Source: Pigmentiphaga aceris
Lineage (GTDB): Bacteria; Pseudomonadota; Gammaproteobacteria; Burkholderiales; Burkholderiaceae_B
Assembly: GCF_008119665.1 (NCBI RefSeq)
Contig: NZ_CP043046.1
Location: forward strand, 1,860,001-1,924,000
DNA: 64,000 nt
Reading direction: 5' to 3'
Positions 1 to 10,059 of this stretch are shown one piece after another (positions within the stretch are counted from its first letter, which is position 1; each line of letters starts with the position of its first letter). Under the pieces are notes generated by a model. It saw nothing but the letters and a program-made list of their open reading frames with translations, was not told the DNA's origin and ran no database searches. The translations under genes were made by a program, and so were the position numbers.

Positions 1-1
1 C

Positions 2-97
2 ATCACCAAAGCGCGCGAAGGTGACGTGATCACGCTGCGCACCCCCGCTGGTGTGGACGAGCTGGAAATCGTGGCGGTGAGCTACCCGGAGCCGTAA
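2..97 (+). CDS. greB: Transcription elongation factor GreB, C-terminal end (partial)
   Basis: The first 31 codons of the window read to a TAA stop and give a C-terminus with the pattern KAREGDVITLRTPAG, typical of the C-terminal FKBP-like domain of GreA/GreB factors. These rescue backtracked RNA polymerase by stimulating transcript cleavage. GreB rather than GreA is inferred from the neighbourhood: spoT, rpoZ and gmk follow on the other strand, as in many Burkholderiales. The N-terminal coiled coil lies outside the window, so activity cannot be judged. Confidence 0.8.
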   Translation: MTKAREGDVITLRTPAGVDELEIVAVSYPEP

Positions 98-119
98 GCG
101 GCCCGAAACGATTTTCTCT

Positions 120-180
120 GCTGCAAAACAAACGGCCCGCTTGAACTTCATCAGTTCAATCGGGCCGTTTGTTTTGCAGC
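120..180. terminator. Large bidirectional terminator between greB and spoT
   Basis: Positions 120-139 and 161-180 are exact 20-bp inverted repeats (GCTGCAAAACAAACGGCCCG and its complement). Inside, after one mismatch, 141-147 (TTGAACT) pairs with 153-159 (AGTTCAA) around the 5-nt loop TCATC. The outer stem carries an A/T-rich segment on each side of a GC block, so either strand gives a GC-rich hairpin followed by a U-rich stretch. It sits between two convergent genes and would stop transcription from both. Confidence 0.85.
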
Positions 181-263
181 GAGCCTTGTCTGAAGGCAAG
201 CAGCGCTGCTATCGCCAGAACCCTATGCTTTGAAAGCAAACGGCTCTAGCAACAATACATCGA

Positions 264-2525
264 TCAGCTCTTCACCCGCACAATCCGCTGCACCTGCGGA
301 ATGTGCCGCAGATGACGAATTACCCGCGCCAAGTGCTGGCGATTTTCCACCTGGATGGTGAAATGCAGCGACACGGTGGCCGATGCTTCGTCCTGCATGG
401 TGATGTGCGTGATGTTCGAATCAGCCGCCGAGATCTCCGCCGCCACTCGACCCAGCATGCCACGTTCGTTGCGCATGATGACGTCGATACGGATCGGGAA
501 CTGACGTGCCGTCTGTTCATCCCAGCTGACATCAATCCAGCGTTCCGGTTCGCGGGCGCGCTGGCGACGTGCGGTCGGGCAGTCTTCCGTGTGCACGATC
601 AGGCCGTGACCAAGGCGAATGCTGGCCATGATCGCGTCGCCCGGAATAGGCGTACAGCATGGTGCCAACTGCACCGCCAGACCTTCGTTGCCCTGGATGC
701 GAATCGACCCGCTGATGGCCGAAGCCTGCTCGTCCATTTCCGCTGCGCTGACCGAGATCGGATCGTCGCCCGGCGTGAAGCGCCGTGCCACCACCGCAGC
801 CAGACGCTTGCCCAAGCCGATATCGGCCAGGATTTCATCGCGAGACTGCGCGCCACTGCCGCGTGCAAGCTTTTCCCAGACGGCGTCGTCGGCAGCCGGC
901 ATGATCAGATTGACCGACTTCAGTGCCTGCGCCAGCAGACGTTCGCCAAACGCCACCGATTCCTCGTACTTCACCGTGCGCAGGTAATGGCGAATTTCCG
1001 AGCGCGCCTTGCCGGTACGCACGAAATTGAGCCACTGTGCGCTGGGGCGCGAGGTAGGCGAAGTAACGATTTCCACCGCGTCGCCGCTCTTCAGCTCGGT
1101 ACGCAGCGGTACGAACTCGCCATTGACCCGTGCCGCCACGGCCTTGTTGCCGACGTCGGTGTGAATCAGATAGGCAAAGTCGATTGGCGTCGCACCACGC
1201 GGCAGCGAAATGATCTTGCCGCGCGGCGTAAATACGTAGACTGCGTCAGGGAACAGGTCGACCTTGACGTGTTCCAGGAACTCGCCGCTGTCGCCGGTCT
1301 GACGTTGAATGTCGAGCAGCGACTGCAACCACTGGTGGGTGCGTTTCTGCAGGTCATTCAGGCCGGTTTCCGACGCCTTGTACAGCCAGTGCGCCGCCAC
1401 GCCGCTTTCTGCAATCTGATGCATGTCGCGGGTGCGAATCTGGAATTCGGCCGGGGTGCCGTAGGGACCGATCAGCGTGGTGTGCAGGGACTGATAGCCA
1501 TTGATCTTCGGAATGGCGATGTAGTCCTTGAACTTGCCGGGAACCGGACGGAACAGCTGGTGCAGCACGCCCAAGGCCAGGTAGCACTCGGGCTGCGAAT
1601 TCACCACCACCCGGAAGCCGTAGATATCCAGCACTTCCGAGAACGACTTCTTCTGTTCCAGCATCTTGTGATAGATGCCGAAAATCGTCTTTTCACGGCC
1701 GTGTACGTCTGCCTCGATACCCGCAGCGGGCAGGGCGGAACGAACGGATTCGGTGACCTTGCCCACCAGTTCGCGTCGGTTGCCGCGTGCAGCCAGGACG
1801 GCGCGTTGCAGCACTTCGAAGCGATGGGGCGAAATCGCGCGGAAGCTCAGTTCCTGCAATTCGCGATAGATCGCGTTCAGGCCCAGGCGGTGCGCAATCG
1901 GCGAATAGATGTCCAGCGTTTCGCGGGCAATGCGGCGTCGCTTGACGGCCGGCATGGCACCCAGCGTGCGCATGTTGTGCAGCCGGTCTGCCAGCTTGAT
2001 CAGGATGACGCGTACATCGCGCGCCATGGCGAGCAGCATCTTGCGGAAGCTTTCCGCCTGTTGTTCGGCCTTGCTGGCAAATTCCAGGCGATCGAGCTTG
2101 GACAGCCCATCAACCAGTTCAGCCACTTCCGCACCGAAACGCTCGATCAGTTCCTGCTTGGTGACACCCTGGTCTTCCATGGTGTCATGCAGCAAGGCTG
2201 CCATCAGAGCAGGGGCGTCGAGCTTCCAGCCGGCACAGATTTCAGTGACGGCAACGGGGTGCGAGATGTAGGCTTCGCCACTGGCGCGGAACTGGCCAAG
2301 GTGGGCGGCGTCAGAGAAGCGATAGGCTTCGCGAACGCGTTTGACGTCATCGGCGCTCAGGTAGAGGCCGATCATTTCCGTCAGCGGAGCGAGAGAGACG
2401 CCAGGTGCCGTGGCAGCCGAAGCCATCCGCGTCGTGCGTTTTTCCGCAAGATCGGAGGACGAGTCGCCGCCTGCCAGATCGGGACTGGCCGGGCCTTCGT
2501 CGAAGTGAGGATCGGGTGCGCCCAT
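264..2525 (-). CDS. spoT: Bifunctional (p)ppGpp synthase/hydrolase, RelA/SpoT family
   Basis: 753 aa. Makes and degrades the stringent-response alarmone (p)ppGpp in the cytoplasm. The N-terminal HD hydrolase domain is intact (LLHDTMED, His113/Asp114). The synthetase domain follows with KFKDYIAIPK and GYQSLHT, then a TGS domain (VDLFPDAVYVFTPRGK) and a C-terminal ACT domain ending RIVRVKS. Both catalytic halves look active, as expected for the Spo-type enzyme. The frame stays open 17 codons further to 2576, but I chose the ATG at 2525 because GGAG lies four bases upstream and the length then matches the family. The first ~45 residues are a variable acidic leader. It lies in the usual gmk-rpoZ-spoT order; the gap to rpoZ is 159 bp. 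Confidence 0.96.
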   Translation of the reverse strand: MGAPDPHFDEGPASPDLAGGDSSSDLAEKRTTRMASAATAPGVSLAPLTEMIGLYLSADDVKRVREAYRFSDAAHLGQFRASGEAYISHPVAVTEICAGWKLDAPALMAALLHDTMEDQGVTKQELIERFGAEVAELVDGLSKLDRLEFASKAEQQAESFRKMLLAMARDVRVILIKLADRLHNMRTLGAMPAVKRRRIARETLDIYSPIAHRLGLNAIYRELQELSFRAISPHRFEVLQRAVLAARGNRRELVGKVTESVRSALPAAGIEADVHGREKTIFGIYHKMLEQKKSFSEVLDIYGFRVVVNSQPECYLALGVLHQLFRPVPGKFKDYIAIPKINGYQSLHTTLIGPYGTPAEFQIRTRDMHQIAESGVAAHWLYKASETGLNDLQKRTHQWLQSLLDIQRQTGDSGEFLEHVKVDLFPDAVYVFTPRGKIISLPRGATPIDFAYLIHTDVGNKAVAARVNGEFVPLRTELKSGDAVEIVTSPTSRPSAQWLNFVRTGKARSEIRHYLRTVKYEESVAFGERLLAQALKSVNLIMPAADDAVWEKLARGSGAQSRDEILADIGLGKRLAAVVARRFTPGDDPISVSAAEMDEQASAISGSIRIQGNEGLAVQLAPCCTPIPGDAIMASIRLGHGLIVHTEDCPTARRQRAREPERWIDVSWDEQTARQFPIRIDVIMRNERGMLGRVAAEISAADSNITHITMQDEASATVSLHFTIQVENRQHLARVIRHLRHIPQVQRIVRVKS

Positions 2526-2684
2526 GGGTCTCCAGGTAAACGACAGGCCGAAGACCGGTGGGTGGGGCCGCCACATAGTGCGGCCCGTACGGCCCGAATG
2601 TGCCGCCGGTCTGGCCTAGCTTACGCGCGGATTGCCGCAGCGAGCGTCTCCGTCAAGGGACGCCGCTTGCCGCAGCCGTGAAGA

Positions 2685-2888
2685 TCAGGTGGGGACTTTC
2701 TTCAACATTTCCAGCCCGGTATGGCCTTCTGCGATTTCACGCAGGGCGGCCACGGTGGGCTTGTCCTTGGACTCGATCTTCGGCGCGTGGCCTTGTGCCA
2801 ACTGACGTGCGCGATAGGTGGCAGCAAGTGTCAGCTGAAAACGATTCGGAATTCGCTTCAAGCAATCTTCAACGGTAATGCGTGCCAT
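2685..2888 (-). CDS. rpoZ: RNA polymerase omega subunit
   Basis: 67 aa. The small omega subunit binds the beta' subunit, helps assemble RNA polymerase and forms one ppGpp-binding site. The N-terminus [19 protein letters not shown] and the following ARQLAQG segment are the family signature and the length is typical. The gene lies 15 bp downstream of gmk on the same strand, followed by spoT, so the three are probably co-transcribed; the link is functional because omega and SpoT both belong to the stringent response. Confidence 0.97.
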   Translation of the reverse strand: MARITVEDCLKRIPNRFQLTLAATYRARQLAQGHAPKIESKDKPTVAALREIAEGHTGLEMLKKVPT

Positions 2889-2903
2889 GTCTGCCCTTGG
2901 TGA

Positions 2904-3542
2904 TCAATTTGCTGCGCTGTGCGGGATGCCGAGTTGCGAAAACAGCTCGGCATGACGCGCAGCCTGAGAACGAAAACGCAGCCGAGCAGCCGCGACTATC
3001 GTCGTAAGGTCTGCCAGAGCTGCGCTAAATTCTTGATTAATAATAACATATTCGAACTCGGGCGAATGCGCGATCTCCCCGCCGGCGGCCAGCAGGCGAC
3101 GAGCGATCACTGCATGGTCGTCCTGACCACGCTTGTGCAGCCTGGCTTCCAGCGTTTCGATCGAGGGCGGCAGGATGAAGATGCCGATGGCCTCGGGGAA
3201 GCTCTTGCGTACCTGGCGTGCGCCTTGCCAGTCGATTTCAAGCAATACGTCCTGGCCTGCAGCGGTTTGCTGCAGGATCCAGTCGGCGGGCGTACCGTAG
3301 TAGTTGCCGTGAACTTCGGCCCACTCAAGCAGGCCATTGGCGAGCTGTTTCGCCAGGAAGTCAGGCTCACTGACAAAGTGGTATTCGCGGCCGTCGACCT
3401 CACCTGGGCGCGGGGCACGGGTGGTGCACGAAACCGACAGATGGATCGAGGGGTCGGCGGTCAGCAGCGCATTGACCAGGCTGGATTTGCCCGCTCCGCT
3501 GGGTGCGACGACCATAAAAACGTTACCTGCGCGCAGCGGCAT
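2904..3542 (-). CDS. gmk: Guanylate kinase
   Basis: 212 aa. Phosphorylates GMP (and dGMP) to GDP with ATP. The P-loop APSGAGKSS is near the N-terminus, followed by the GMP-binding region ([20 protein letters not shown]) and the lid-side [12 protein letters not shown]; all are canonical. The frame is open to 3863 but would run into amn, so I start at the ATG giving MPLRAGNVF, which matches the family length of about 205-215 aa; the ribosome site there is weak (GGA at -11). In many relatives yicC lies upstream of gmk, while here amn does. Confidence 0.95.
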   Translation of the reverse strand: MPLRAGNVFMVVAPSGAGKSSLVNALLTADPSIHLSVSCTTRAPRPGEVDGREYHFVSEPDFLAKQLANGLLEWAEVHGNYYGTPADWILQQTAAGQDVLLEIDWQGARQVRKSFPEAIGIFILPPSIETLEARLHKRGQDDHAVIARRLLAAGGEIAHSPEFEYVIINQEFSAALADLTTIVAAARLRFRSQAARHAELFSQLGIPHSAAN

Positions 3543-3676
3543 GAGGAAGTCCGGTTTGGTTCGAGTAATCCGTAAGGATACCAAGGCCGGCCACCTGTCG
3601 CCCGCTGCGCGCATGCCGCCCTGCAAGGGCTTGCAGGTCATCAGGCGGATGCCGTCGGGGCCGCCGCCCGTGTCGT

Positions 3677-5188
3677 TTATTGGAACGCAGTTTCCATGAA
3701 GCTGCGCAGCTTGCGGGAATGCAGGCGTTCCGGCGTCATTTCGCGCAGCCGCTCCAGCGCCCGGATGCCGACTTCCAGGTGCTGGTTCACCTGGCCGCGA
3801 TAGAAGGCGCTTGCCATGCCCGGCAGCTTCAGTTCGCCGTGCAGCGGTTTGTCGGACACGCACAACAAAGTGCCGTAGGGCACCCGGAAGCGGAAGCCGT
3901 TGGCGGCAATGGTGGCCGATTCCATGTCCAGCGCAATGGCGCGCGACTGCGAGAAGCGCTCGATCAGTTCGTCGTTCTCGCGCAATTCCCAGTTGCGGTT
4001 GTCAATCGTGGCCACGGTGCCGGTGCGCATGATGCGTTTCAGGTCCCAGCCGCTCAGGCCGGTCACTTCCTCGACTGCCTGTTCAAGCGCTACCTGAACT
4101 TCGGCCAAAGGCGGAATCGGCACCCAGGTGGGCAGGTCGGCATCCAGCACATGGTCGTCACGCACATAACCATGCGCCAGCACGTAGTCACCCAGTCGCT
4201 GGGAATCGCGCAGCCCGGCGCAATGACCCAGCATGATCCACGCATGCGGACGCAGCACCGCCACATGGTCGGTGATCGTCTTGGCGTTGGACGGCCCGAC
4301 GCCGATGTTGATCATGGTGATGCCGGCGTGACCCGCGCGTGTCAGGTGGTAGGCGGGCATCTGCGGCAAGCGGGCGGGGACGCTGCCGGATGACGAGGTC
4401 TTTTCACCATGTCGGGTCACCACGTTGCCGGGTTCGACGAAGGACACATAGTCGTCTGCGCCAGTCGCCATCAGATTGCGGGCGTAGGCGCAGAACTCGT
4501 CCACATAGAACTGATAGTTGGTGAACAGAATGAAGTTCTGGAAGTGGCTGGGTGCGGTGGCCGTGTAGTGCTGCAAGCGGTGCAGCGAGTAGTCGGCGCG
4601 CGGAGCGGTGAAGGGTGCCAGCGGGCTTGGCTGTCCATCACGCTTCTTCCAGGTGCCGTTGACGATGGCATCGTCAGTGACGGACAGATCCGGCACGTCG
4701 AAGATGTCGCGCAGCGGGCGCGGCGCGCTGTTGGCCACATCGCCCTCTACATAGGCACCGTCGGGAAAGGCAAAGTGCAGGGGGATCGGCGTGTCCGATT
4801 CGCCCACTTCAACCGGAATGCCGTGGTTGCGCAGCAGCAGCCCGATCTGTTCTTCCAGATACACGCGGAACAGATTCGGCTGGGTGATGGTGGTCTGGTA
4901 TACGCCAGGTTCGGCCAAGTGCCCAAACGACAGTCGCGAGTCGATCGGGTCGTGCCGATTGGTTGCAATACGAATCGCCGGGTAACACGCGCGCACCCGC
5001 CCTGCAGGCGGCGAACCCGCCACCATCGCGGAAAAGGCGTCGCGCAGGAAGGCGGTATTGCGCGTGTACAGGTAGGCAAGCTGTTCGACCGCTGCGCGCG
5101 CATCGTCGTAATGCACGAAGGGCACAGGGTCGGGACGCACGATCGGCGTGGGCGTGGCGGGCTGGAGAAGACTGTGTGGCGTATTCAT
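3677..5188 (-). CDS. amn: AMP nucleosidase
   Basis: 503 aa, close to the family length. Hydrolyses AMP to adenine and ribose 5-phosphate and so controls the adenylate pool. It has the N-terminal Amn regulatory domain ([19 protein letters not shown]) followed by the purine-nucleoside-phosphorylase-like catalytic domain with the segments [29 protein letters not shown] and [20 protein letters not shown]. The ATG at 5188 gives MNTPHSLL. It lies 134 bp upstream of gmk on the same strand, so two purine-nucleotide enzymes are neighbours, though independent transcription is possible. Confidence 0.95.
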   Translation of the reverse strand: MNTPHSLLQPATPTPIVRPDPVPFVHYDDARAAVEQLAYLYTRNTAFLRDAFSAMVAGSPPAGRVRACYPAIRIATNRHDPIDSRLSFGHLAEPGVYQTTITQPNLFRVYLEEQIGLLLRNHGIPVEVGESDTPIPLHFAFPDGAYVEGDVANSAPRPLRDIFDVPDLSVTDDAIVNGTWKKRDGQPSPLAPFTAPRADYSLHRLQHYTATAPSHFQNFILFTNYQFYVDEFCAYARNLMATGADDYVSFVEPGNVVTRHGEKTSSSGSVPARLPQMPAYHLTRAGHAGITMINIGVGPSNAKTITDHVAVLRPHAWIMLGHCAGLRDSQRLGDYVLAHGYVRDDHVLDADLPTWVPIPPLAEVQVALEQAVEEVTGLSGWDLKRIMRTGTVATIDNRNWELRENDELIERFSQSRAIALDMESATIAANGFRFRVPYGTLLCVSDKPLHGELKLPGMASAFYRGQVNQHLEVGIRALERLREMTPERLHSRKLRSFMETAFQ

Positions 5189-5308
5189 CTTGATCTGGGG
5201 TGACGGACTTGCATCCAGTGTGCGTCAGCCCGTATGACAGATCAATGAATGTTCATGGCGACTTGTCAGCGCTTCAACAAAGGGTTAGCCGCGCATTCAG
5301 AAAAGCGC

Positions 5309-7063
5309 TCAATGATTCGGCCCGTTGCTGTCCCACGGGGCAAGAATATGTTCGAAGGCCTGCGGCGTCAGCGGCCGGGAAAACCAGAAGCCCTGAATCT
5401 CATCGCAGCCCAGTTCTTTCAGGATATTGGCCTGTTCCTCGGTTTCCACACCTTCGGCAGTCACGTGTACGTCCAGGGCGTGAGCCAGCGCCAGAATGGC
5501 GGAAACAATCGCGGTGCCATGTGTGGACCCCATCATCGCCACCACCAGCGAACGGTCGATCTTGATCCGATCTACCTTGAAGCGCGTCAGGTACGACAGG
5601 CTGGAATAACCCGTGCCGAAGTCGTCGATGGCGATTTCCACGCCAATTTCGCGCAGGCCTTGCAGCGTGGCAATCGATTGCTCGGTGTCGTTCAGCAGCA
5701 CGCCTTCAGTGATCTCGACTTCCAGGAAGCGCGGGTCTAGTCTGGCCGCTTCAAGTTCGCGTCTCACAATGCCCAGCACGTCCTGGCGTCGGAACTGCAC
5801 TGGTGACACGTTCACGGCAATGCGTGGGCAGTCGCCGTATCGCGTCAGAATCCGCACCGCCTGGCGACATGCCTGACGAATCACCCATTCGCCGATCGGC
5901 AGAATCAGGCCGGTCGACTCTGCAATCGGAATGAAGTCGGCGGGGCTGATGTTGCCGCGATCCGGATGCTTCCAACGCAGCAAGGCTTCGGCCAGCAAAA
6001 TGTTGCCGGTCTTCAGATTGATCTGGGGCTGGAAGTTCAGCGACAGCGCTTCTTCGTCAATGGCGCGGCGCAGCATCAATTCCAGCACATGCCGCTTGCT
6101 GGACGAGGTCTGCATATCGTGTTCAAAATGCCGTGCCACGCCGTTGCCGTCCTGCCGCGCGGCCGACAAGGCCAGACGAGCCCGGTGCAACAGTGTCGCG
6201 CCATCCTGGCCCGCCTCGGGGAAGGCTGCGATGCCGATACTGGCATTCGGGCGGATGGTGGTGGATGCAAACGCAATGGGCGCGCAGATCAGGGCCAGCA
6301 AGTCGGTGGCCGACTGTTCGTCCATGCGGGTTTCGCCAGCGGACACCAGTGCAAACTGTCCGGTTTCCACTGCCGCAAGGTGCTCGTCTTTCACCAGCCG
6401 GCCCCGCAGGCGCGCTGCCACGGTGCGTGCAGTGGCATCGGCGGCATCCTGGCCCAGCGAATCAAGCACCGTGCGCAGATTGTCGATTTCGATCACTGCC
6501 AGACGCACCGGTTCATTGCGCTGCCGACGGCGCTGCAAGGAAATTTCCAGGTGTTCCATCAGCAGCGCCTGGTTCGGCAGTTCAGTCAGCGCGTCGTGGT
6601 GCGAGCGATACCACAGCTGATTCTGCTGCCAGGCGCGCTGGCTGTTGTCGGCCATCCAGCCTGCGTAGGCACTGATGCCGCCGCTGGGGCTGGCAATCGG
6701 CGACATGCCCAGCAAGACCTCGATGCGGCTCTGGTCACGGCGCACGCAGGTCCATTCCATCTCGTCATCGCCAGCGGCTTGCCGGGTCAGGTTCACCAGT
6801 GGCACCGCGGAAACCATGCCGCGACCCAGCAGGCCGCCACCGCGAAGTGCATATTGCTTGGGGTCCAGAATCGAGGATAGCGTCATCGATTCGGTCAGTT
6901 CCAGCGATGCGTACCCCGTCAGTCGCTCGAACGCGGTATTGGCCGTCAGAAAGCGACCATCGACATCACACAGAAACAGGCCGCAGGGCACGGCGTCGAA
7001 TGCAAGCTTGCGGGCATCGGACGTCGGCAGGGGCAGCCGGGGATAGAGATCATGCGGTCGCAC
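5309..7063 (-). CDS. PAS-GGDEF-EAL protein, probable c-di-GMP phosphodiesterase with degenerate GGDEF
   Basis: 584 aa, soluble. Residues ~15-75 form a PAS domain, ~95-145 look like a second PAS/PAC segment, ~150-315 a GGDEF domain and ~325-575 an EAL domain. At the GGDEF signature the sequence reads VETGQF (232-237), so the cyclase site is lost. The EAL domain keeps its key motifs: EALLRW (Glu359), EITEGVLL, IDDFGTGYSSL and AEGVETEEQA. I infer a phosphodiesterase that linearises c-di-GMP, with the dead GGDEF domain perhaps sensing GTP. The start is GTG with GGAGAAG seven bases upstream. Its neighbours show no functional link. Confidence 0.9.
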   Translation of the reverse strand: MRPHDLYPRLPLPTSDARKLAFDAVPCGLFLCDVDGRFLTANTAFERLTGYASLELTESMTLSSILDPKQYALRGGGLLGRGMVSAVPLVNLTRQAAGDDEMEWTCVRRDQSRIEVLLGMSPIASPSGGISAYAGWMADNSQRAWQQNQLWYRSHHDALTELPNQALLMEHLEISLQRRRQRNEPVRLAVIEIDNLRTVLDSLGQDAADATARTVAARLRGRLVKDEHLAAVETGQFALVSAGETRMDEQSATDLLALICAPIAFASTTIRPNASIGIAAFPEAGQDGATLLHRARLALSAARQDGNGVARHFEHDMQTSSSKRHVLELMLRRAIDEEALSLNFQPQINLKTGNILLAEALLRWKHPDRGNISPADFIPIAESTGLILPIGEWVIRQACRQAVRILTRYGDCPRIAVNVSPVQFRRQDVLGIVRRELEAARLDPRFLEVEITEGVLLNDTEQSIATLQGLREIGVEIAIDDFGTGYSSLSYLTRFKVDRIKIDRSLVVAMMGSTHGTAIVSAILALAHALDVHVTAEGVETEEQANILKELGCDEIQGFWFSRPLTPQAFEHILAPWDSNGPNH

Positions 7064-7253
7064 GGCGCTTCTCCATGGACCGGTGTCATGTCATGTCGGA
7101 GGGGCACTGCAAACACCGGGCTGTCGGCATCTTCTCCGAAGGATGCCGTCGCATGAGCAATTCTGGCAGCCTGCAACCGGGCGAATCCGACGAATTCTGA
7201 CGCGCCTGGTCGTACTGCGGGGTAACCCACAGAGATTGTTGCGGTCTGGCGAC

Positions 7254-8462
7254 TCAGTGCTTTGCGCTGGCTGCCACGTGGCTGCTGCGTCCACGCAGGG
7301 TGCCAAACGCAATCACGGCCGCGATCAACGCACACAGCGCGATGCCACCCAGCATCGGAACCGCTGTGCCGTCAACAAAACGGCTGACGATGGCGATCAT
7401 CACTGCGCCCGTGACCAGCTGCAAGGTTCCCATCAAGGCCGATGCCGTGCCTGCAATCCGGCCGTGCAGCTCCATGGCCAACACCGCAGTAGTAGGCACC
7501 ACCAAGCCGAGAAACCCGAAGCCCACGAACAGCATGGCTGCCATCAGCAGCAGGCTGTCAACGCCGGCAAGCGAGATCAGGAACAGACTCGTCACCACGA
7601 TCAAACAACCGGTAATGCCGATCCCGATCACACGCGACAGGCCCATGCGCCGACTCATGGCGCTGGTCAGTTGTGCTGCACCGATGAAGGCCAGTGCGTT
7701 GGCCGAGAAGGCCAGGCTGTACATGCGGGTCGACAGGCTGTAGTGCCCGATCAGCACGAACGATGAATTTGCCAGATAGATGAAAAAGCTCGACATGCCG
7801 AACGCGCCGATGAAGGTCACGCCCAGGAAATGCCTATCCCGCATCAACTGTGCGTAACCTGCCAGCGCGCCCCGTACATTGCTTTGCAAGCGCAGTGCCG
7901 GCGGCCGGGTTTCGGGCAGGGCGGTGGCGGTCAACGCCAGCCCGGCAGCGGCGGCAACGGTGACCGCCCAGAAGATGCCGCGCCAGTTGCTGAACTCGAT
8001 CAGCAGGCTGCCCGCCAGCGGTGCCAGGATGGGCGACACACTGAATACCAGCATCAGTGTGGACATCAGCCGTGCGGCATCGGGGCCGGTGTGCAGATCG
8101 CGCACGATCGCTCTGGGGACGACCACACCGGCACCTGCGCCCAGTCCTTGCAGGAACCGGAAGGCAACCAGGGTTTCGATGTTGCTTGCCAATGCACAGC
8201 CAATACTGGCGATGGCAAACAGGCCGATCCCGGCGTAAAGCGGTGCCTTGCGACCATACATGTCGGCAGCTGGGCCATAGGCCAACTGGCTGATCGCCGT
8301 GGCAACAAAGAACGCCATCAGGCTGGTCTGAACCAGGCGAGTGTCCGCCTTCAAGTCCAGCGCAATCGCTGGCAGGGCGGGCAGATACATGTCGATGGCG
8401 AATGGGCCGATCGCCGACAGCAGCCCAAGGACCAGGGCGGTGCGGAAAAACGAGGATTTCAT
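7254..8462 (-). CDS. Bcr/CflA-family MFS drug efflux transporter
   Basis: 402 aa, about 12 hydrophobic segments, inner membrane. The N-terminus contains GPFAIDMYLPALPAIALDL and the loop YGPAADMYGRKAP, both diagnostic of the Bcr/CflA branch of the 12-TM drug:proton antiporters. Members export bicyclomycin, chloramphenicol, sulfonamides or cysteine; the substrate here cannot be read from sequence. It stands alone on the minus strand between the c-di-GMP gene and the phosphotransacetylase fusion, with no regulator next to it. Confidence 0.93.
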   Translation of the reverse strand: MKSSFFRTALVLGLLSAIGPFAIDMYLPALPAIALDLKADTRLVQTSLMAFFVATAISQLAYGPAADMYGRKAPLYAGIGLFAIASIGCALASNIETLVAFRFLQGLGAGAGVVVPRAIVRDLHTGPDAARLMSTLMLVFSVSPILAPLAGSLLIEFSNWRGIFWAVTVAAAAGLALTATALPETRPPALRLQSNVRGALAGYAQLMRDRHFLGVTFIGAFGMSSFFIYLANSSFVLIGHYSLSTRMYSLAFSANALAFIGAAQLTSAMSRRMGLSRVIGIGITGCLIVVTSLFLISLAGVDSLLLMAAMLFVGFGFLGLVVPTTAVLAMELHGRIAGTASALMGTLQLVTGAVMIAIVSRFVDGTAVPMLGGIALCALIAAVIAFGTLRGRSSHVAASAKH

Positions 8463-8561
8463 TGGGGAGCAGGGGTGCGCAGGGCACGCAGAAAAGGACG
8501 GCCAGCGCTGCCGCCAATCTGCAATTGTAGAGCGCGCTGCCGTACCCCGCTTGGGGCGTCC

Positions 8562-9965
8562 CTATTGGTCCAGGCGTGTTTGCACCGTCAGTCTGGCAAG
8601 CGCGACTGACGCCAGGCGGGCACGCAGCGAATCTGCACGGCTGGTCAGGATGATCGGCACGCGCGCGCCCAAGACCAGGCCAGCAGCGTCGGCACCGCTC
8701 AGGTGGATCAGTTGCTTGGCCAGAATGTTGCCGGCTTCCAGGTCTGGCACCAGCAGAATGTCGGCGATGCCTGCAACGGGCGAGACGATGGCCTTCGTTC
8801 GGGCGGCAGCCGGGCTGATGGCGTTGTCGAAGGCCAGCGGTCCATCCACCAATGCGCCGGTAAGTTGGCCGCGTTGCGCCATCATCGTCAGCGCAGCAGC
8901 GTCCAGGGTGGCCTGCATCGTGGTTTCCACCGTTTCGACCGCGGCCAGCACCGCCACGCGCGGTGTCGTGATGCCAAGCCTGTGCGCAAAGTCGATGGCG
9001 TTCTGGCAGATGTCGCGCTTGTGCGCCAAGGTCGGCGCGATGTTGATCGCACCGTCGGTCACCAGCAGCGGGCGAGGGTAGGTCGGCACATCAAGCAGGA
9101 ACACATGACTGATGCGACGACCGGTGCGCAGGCCGGCGGCGGGGGCCACCACGGCCTCCAGCAATTCGTTGCTGTGCAGGCTGCCTTTCATCAATGCATC
9201 GACTTCTCCGCTGGCCGCCAGCGCGGCAGCGTGCAAGGCCGCAGCATGGCTGTGTTCGACATCGATGATGCGCAATCCGTCCAGGCTCACACCTGCTGTA
9301 GATGCCGCTTCTTCGATTTTCCTGCGTGGCCCCACCAGTACCGGCACCATCAAGCCGTCCTGCCAGGCATCGACGGTGGCGCTGATCGCCTCGGGACTGC
9401 ACGGGTGTACCACGGCCGTCACCAAAGCTGGCAGCTTGCGTGCGGCCTGGATGTAATGCGCAAAACGGTCATGGCGATGCACGGTGACGTCTGGTGCGGC
9501 GGCGCGCGGCATCGAGATGCGTTCCGTGGGAGCCACCACAGTGGCGGTGCCGTTCAACACCTGGATTTGATGCTGGTTGGTGCAGACGGTGTCCAGCACC
9601 ACGATGTGCTGGTCTGCATGCTTGGCGCTGACCGTGACTTTGGCGGTGATGGTGTCGCCGGGCGACACCGGGCAGCGAAATCGCAGGTCCTGGCCCAGGT
9701 AGATGGTGCCCGGCCCGGGCAACTGCGTGCCAAGCAGGCTGGAGATCAGCCCGCCGGTCCACATACCGTGGACCACCACATGCCCGAACATGTCGGTGGC
9801 GGCGTAGGCGGCATCGAGATGCGTCGGGTTCACATCGCCCGACATCGCCGCAAACAGCTGGATGTCATCGTCGGTGACCAGGCGCACCAGGGATGCAGTG
9901 TCACCGATGGCGAGTTCGTCGAAGGTTCGGTTGCGCAACAACGCGCCGGGCAGGATGTCATTCAT
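8562..9965 (-). CDS. MaoC-like hydratase / phosphate acyltransferase fusion
   Basis: 467 aa. The N-terminal ~150 residues are a MaoC hot-dog hydratase domain with the motif AAMSGDVNPTHLDAAYA, which carries the catalytic Asp/His pair. The C-terminal ~310 residues are a phosphate acetyl/butyryltransferase domain (PTA_PTB), seen in AALAASGEVDALMKGSLHS, RISHVFLLDVPTY and VDGPLAFDNA. The enzyme would hydrate enoyl-CoA and convert acyl-CoA to acyl phosphate. The frame is open further upstream, but the ATG at 9965 (MNDILPGALL) is where homology should begin. The divergent acetate kinase 94 bp away would complete acyl-CoA to acyl-P to acid plus ATP. Confidence 0.92.
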   Translation of the reverse strand: MNDILPGALLRNRTFDELAIGDTASLVRLVTDDDIQLFAAMSGDVNPTHLDAAYAATDMFGHVVVHGMWTGGLISSLLGTQLPGPGTIYLGQDLRFRCPVSPGDTITAKVTVSAKHADQHIVVLDTVCTNQHQIQVLNGTATVVAPTERISMPRAAAPDVTVHRHDRFAHYIQAARKLPALVTAVVHPCSPEAISATVDAWQDGLMVPVLVGPRRKIEEAASTAGVSLDGLRIIDVEHSHAAALHAAALAASGEVDALMKGSLHSNELLEAVVAPAAGLRTGRRISHVFLLDVPTYPRPLLVTDGAINIAPTLAHKRDICQNAIDFAHRLGITTPRVAVLAAVETVETTMQATLDAAALTMMAQRGQLTGALVDGPLAFDNAISPAAARTKAIVSPVAGIADILLVPDLEAGNILAKQLIHLSGADAAGLVLGARVPIILTSRADSLRARLASVALARLTVQTRLDQ

Positions 9966-10059
9966 GTGCCCAGCATAAGCAGCGCAGACTGGGCGGGCCT
10001 TGATGCGCATCAAAGAGACGCACGTCGCGCGCGCGGAAAATGCGGGCTTATCTTGATGG

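Noticed and set aside
303..2681. Very long plus-strand open frame opposite spoT
   Set aside because: It is the antisense shadow of a GC-rich gene: His/Arg/Gln-rich, no domain, and the minus-strand frame has full SpoT motifs.
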